Shown: positions 6,893 to 8,746 of the stretch, piece after piece
Layout: every line of letters begins with the position of its first letter
Numbering within the stretch: the first letter of the stretch is position 1
NCBI GenBank assembly: GCA_035302865.1
Contig: DATGSF010000131.1
Coordinates: 1 to 8,746, forward strand
DNA length: 8,746 bases
Source of the DNA: DATGSF01 sp035302865
GTDB taxonomy: Bacteria; Bacteroidota; Bacteroidia; Chitinophagales; Chitinophagaceae
Direction: 5' to 3'
Program-made: the position numbers and the translations under genes
Notes under the pieces: generated by a model
Seen by the model: only the letters and a program-made list of their open reading frames with translations
What the model was told of the DNA's origin: nothing
The model's database searches: none

Positions 6893-7456
6893 ATGCAAGA
6901 GATTGAACCATATTACAATTGGAGGCATTTATATGTAGCAGAAGAGGATCCGAGAAGTTCTTTTTTTGGAAAAAACTATAGTGAATTTGAATTTAGTCAA
7001 ACAGTTTATAATTACTTTATTCATCCACAATGGGATGAATTTGGATCGGATACTTTATATCTTAAAATATTATATGCTGATTATGATTTACGATTTGTAA
7101 TTATTGAATTTATAGGAGAATGGAATGATGTTTTAGAAAATGATATAAAGTCATTAAAAGAAAATGTATTGGATGATTTGATGTTAGAAGGAATTAATCA
7201 ATTTATCTTTATAACAGAAAATATTATGAATATACATGTTATGGAGAAAGATTATTATGAGGAATGGCATAATGAATTAGAAGAAATGGAGGGTTGGGTA
7301 GCATGTATAAATACTTTGGATCATGTAGAACATGAATGGAGGACAGAAGGTTTGGGGCAATACATGTTTTTTTATCAATTTGAAAAATGGAGAACCTATT
7401 TACCTCTGCATTTTTATGAGAAAATAGCGCAAAGATTAAATTTTTTATTACACTAG
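6893..7456 (+). CDS. Conserved-looking acidic cytoplasmic protein of unknown function
   Basis: This is a 187-residue protein I cannot assign to a named family. I chose the ATG at 6893, 2 nt after the rhodanese stop, over an in-frame ATG at 6854 that would overlap the rhodanese gene by 37 nt and add a basic leader (MARTFSKGKYEII) unlike the rest. The chosen N-terminus MQEIEPYYNWRHLYVAEEDPR, split around YYNWRHLY (7-14), is strongly patterned. The protein is rich in Trp, Tyr, Phe, Glu and Asp, with FSQTVYNYFIHPQWDEFGS (34-52), a hydrophobic strand FVIIEFIGEWND (68-79) and INQFIFITEN (101-110). There is no signal peptide, transmembrane segment or metal-binding cysteine cluster. From memory, similar proteins occur in Bacteroidota as hypothetical proteins, but this was not checked. 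Its position between a rhodanese and a LutA-like protein, with gaps of 2 and 1 nt, points to co-translation with both. Confidence 0.88.
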   Translation: MQEIEPYYNWRHLYVAEEDPRSSFFGKNYSEFEFSQTVYNYFIHPQWDEFGSDTLYLKILYADYDLRFVIIEFIGEWNDVLENDIKSLKENVLDDLMLEGINQFIFITENIMNIHVMEKDYYEEWHNELEEMEGWVACINTLDHVEHEWRTEGLGQYMFFYQFEKWRTYLPLHFYEKIAQRLNFLLH

Positions 7457-7457
7457 A

Positions 7458-8198
7458 ATGAACGAAAAACGGAAAGTTGTAGTTTTTATACCTTGTTATA
7501 TGGATCAATTGCAAAGTGATACAGCATTGAACATGGTAAAAATTTTACAATACTTTAATTGTGAGGTGGATTTAATTAAACACGCTTATTGTTGTGGACA
7601 AATAGCTTATGCTAAAGGATATGACTCAGAAGCTAAAGAATTAGGAAAAAGAATGGGTGAAGCTATAAATTTAAACAATGATCTTGATATTGTAATCCCC
7701 GATGCAGCATGCTCCTCTTATATTAAAAAAGAAATTTCATTTAATAAAAAAAACAAAAGAAAATCAAGAAAAGAAAAAAATAGTATTTATGGATTTTCTG
7801 AATACCTTCTTAAGTTTTTTAAGAACGAAATGAATAATAAAGAATGGGAAACTACTGTAACTATTCATGATGCATGTAAAGGAACACAATTTAAAAATTA
7901 TAAGAAAAATATTAGAGATATTTTAGAAATGATTAAAGGAGTGAAACTTGTTGAGATGCAAGGCGCAGATACTTGTTGTGGTTTCGGTGGTCCTTTCGCA
8001 TTGGATTTTCCAGAATTATCCTGTAAAATTGGCAAAGATAAGTGGAATAACGCTCTACAAACTGATGTGAATTGGCTGGTTTCAAATGACAGCTCTTGCT
8101 TAATTCATATAGACGCTTGTAATAATACTTCAGAAGCTTCCCTAAAAACCATTCATATAGTGGACTTTATTGCAAAATGTTTAAAAATAATCGATTGA
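7458..8198 (+). CDS. LutA/LldE-like cysteine-rich (CCG-domain) Fe-S oxidoreductase subunit
   Basis: This 246-residue protein has two copies of the CCG cysteine-rich domain found in LutA/LldE, GlcF and HdrB, which bind Fe-S clusters and move electrons. The first copy has C13 (IPCYMDQ), CCGQ (45-48) and C85 (DAACSSY). The second has C140 (HDACKGT), TCCGFGG (172-178) and C214 (SSCLIH). Length, the start VVVFIPCYMDQLQ and the DTCCGFGGPF segment match LutA, a subunit of the LutABC L-lactate oxidation complex. No lutB (ferredoxin-like) or lutC gene is in the window, so the lactate role is not supported by context. Oddities are Ser212, where LutA as I recall it has another Cys (CGC), and a Lys-rich insert at 97-107. 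It starts 1 nt after the preceding stop, making it last in the rhodanese cluster. The family is secure; partner and substrate are unknown. Confidence 0.88.
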   Translation: MNEKRKVVVFIPCYMDQLQSDTALNMVKILQYFNCEVDLIKHAYCCGQIAYAKGYDSEAKELGKRMGEAINLNNDLDIVIPDAACSSYIKKEISFNKKNKRKSRKEKNSIYGFSEYLLKFFKNEMNNKEWETTVTIHDACKGTQFKNYKKNIRDILEMIKGVKLVEMQGADTCCGFGGPFALDFPELSCKIGKDKWNNALQTDVNWLVSNDSSCLIHIDACNNTSEASLKTIHIVDFIAKCLKIID

Positions 8199-8200
8199 TT

Positions 8201-8232
8201 TTTGGTTGTATGAAAAATACTTGCTAAATTTG
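8201..8232 (+). promoter_or_regulatory. Promoter of tRNA-Arg (-33 TTTG, -7 TAAATTTG)
   Basis: TTTG (8201-8204) and TAAATTTG (8225-8232) are separated by 20 nt, a full match to both Bacteroidota promoter elements and their spacing. The first base is 3 nt after the stop of the LutA-like gene, and the predicted transcription start is a few bases before the tRNA at 8245. This is the best-formed promoter in the window. Confidence 0.8.
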
Positions 8233-8244
8233 CAATCCGAAGAT

Positions 8245-8318
<74 letters not shown>

Positions 8319-8321
8319 CGG

Positions 8322-8356
8322 TACAGTCTCTTAATTTTAAGAGACTGTATTTTTTT
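8322..8356 (+). terminator. Rho-independent terminator after tRNA-Arg
   Basis: TACAGTCTCTTAA (8322-8334) is the exact reverse complement of TTAAGAGACTGTA (8337-8349). The innermost A-T pairs probably open to a 6-nt loop. Seven T (8350-8356) follow. It starts 4 nt after the tRNA and closes the one-gene transcription unit. Confidence 0.93.
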
Positions 8357-8409
8357 GCCCAAAATGCAGAAATAAATTCTAAAGTTGTTTTTTTCAATCA
8401 AGGTTTTCC

Positions 8410-8461
8410 CAATTCAAAAAAAATAAAAACTCCTAACTGCCTATCTATTGTTTTTGAATTG
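8410..8461. repeat. 11-bp inverted repeat with 30-nt spacer
   Basis: CAATTCAAAAA (8410-8420) and TTTTTGAATTG (8451-8461) are exact reverse complements. They lie between the tRNA terminator and the insertion-sequence end, in the 240-bp stretch (8319-8559) that otherwise holds no gene I can support. It could be a weak hairpin or a remnant of an older mobile element; the arms are AT-rich, so chance is possible. Confidence 0.4.
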
Positions 8462-8524
8462 AAATACTATATTTTTAGAAATAAAGTGATACTGTCCCAA
8501 AAAGTGTGTAAAACGCATAATTAT

Positions 8525-8532
8525 TATCTTTG
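8525..8532 (+). promoter_or_regulatory. Candidate -7 box of the transposase gene
   Basis: TATCTTTG fully matches TAnnTTTG and ends 27 nt before the possible transposase ATG at 8560. There is no good TTG at the -33 distance; GTG at 8504-8506, inside the terminal repeat, is the nearest. Confidence 0.4.
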
Positions 8533-8559
8533 ATTTATTAAACAAAAAAATCAAGAAAT

Positions 8560-8746
8560 ATGCATTTACACAGTCACAATTTACTGAAATTATTAAAATA
8601 TCATAGATAAAGAGGATGGTTTAAATATTATTTTAAAAACTACTCTTGAAGCTATGATGAAAGCAGAACGTACTGAATATCAAAAATCGACACAAGATTA
8701 TAGCAATGGATATCGTTATCGTAAAGCTTTTGGTGAAGGGAAAATG
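8560..8746 (+). pseudogene. IS256-like transposase, N-terminal part, reading frame disrupted
   Basis: From about 8597 to the window end one open frame reads NIIDKEDGLNIILK, then TLEAMMKAERTEYQ and NGYRYRKAFGEGKM. This matches the N-terminal pattern of IS256-family DDE transposases: a helix ending in EAxMKAER, then NGYRxRK and a glycine-rich GxGK segment before the first beta strands. This frame has no start codon: a stop lies at 8594-8596. The likely ATG at 8560 is in another frame and ends after 16 codons at TAA 8608-8610. Removing one A from the run at 8595-8598 would join them. Alternatively, the third frame reads the plausible FTQSQFTEIIKIS (8565-8603), which would need two small deletions to explain. 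Either way the 5' end is broken as given. The catalytic domain lies outside the window, so overall integrity is unknown. Confidence 0.6.

Larger units (their letters stand above)
8491..8746 (+). mobile_element. Left part of an IS256-like insertion sequence (runs off the window)
   Basis: ACTGTCCCAAAAAGTGTGTAAA from 8491 (first 20 bases to 8510) resembles the terminal inverted repeats of IS256-type elements in Bacteroidota, which start near CTGTCCCA and contain AGTGTGTAAA. The promoter box and transposase start described separately follow. The right end, its matching inverted repeat and any target-site duplication lie beyond the window, so the exact boundary is an estimate. Confidence 0.6.

Noticed and set aside
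7239..7514. Minus-strand 91-codon open frame
   Set aside because: It overlaps two well-supported plus-strand genes, has no recognisable domain, and its composition looks like an antisense shadow.

Overview
The window looks like chromosome from a low-GC member of the Bacteroidota, most likely Flavobacteriales. The clues are the strong A+T bias, the absence of Shine-Dalgarno sequences before the genes, A/T-rich start contexts such as AAATAAATATG, and several matches to the Bacteroidota -7 promoter box TAnnTTTG. The protein styles also fit: a signal peptide ending SLFAQ and the UvrB and GlmS variants seen here. This assignment is by recognition only; no database search was run.

Layout, left to right. 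(1) The 3' part of clpB, entering from outside the window. (2) A small secreted coiled-coil protein of unknown function, closed by a hairpin terminator. (3) uvrB on the minus strand, convergent with (2). (4) A divergent intergenic region, then a full-length glmS-like gene on the plus strand. (5) A perfect 18-bp-stem hairpin whose T-run faces the minus strand, serving a small minus-strand YtxH-like membrane protein gene. (6) A second divergent gap, then a tight three-gene plus-strand cluster: a single-domain rhodanese, a conserved-looking acidic protein of unknown function, and a LutA/LldE-like cysteine-rich Fe-S protein. The gaps between these genes are 2 nt and 1 nt. (7) A compact tRNA-Arg(TCT) unit with its own promoter and terminator. 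(8) The left end of an insertion sequence with a frame-disrupted, IS256-like transposase start, cut by the window edge.

Most genes are housekeeping: protein disaggregation, nucleotide excision repair, amino-sugar synthesis and a tRNA. The most unusual observation is in the glmS-like gene. The fructose-6-phosphate isomerase half looks complete, but the N-terminal glutaminase half has Ser instead of the catalytic Cys and Lys instead of the oxyanion-hole Asn. This suggests a glutaminase-dead or functionally changed GlmS paralog. The second point of interest is the rhodanese / unknown / LutA-like cluster, which has no lutB or lutC in this window and pairs a sulfur-handling domain with a cysteine-rich redox protein.
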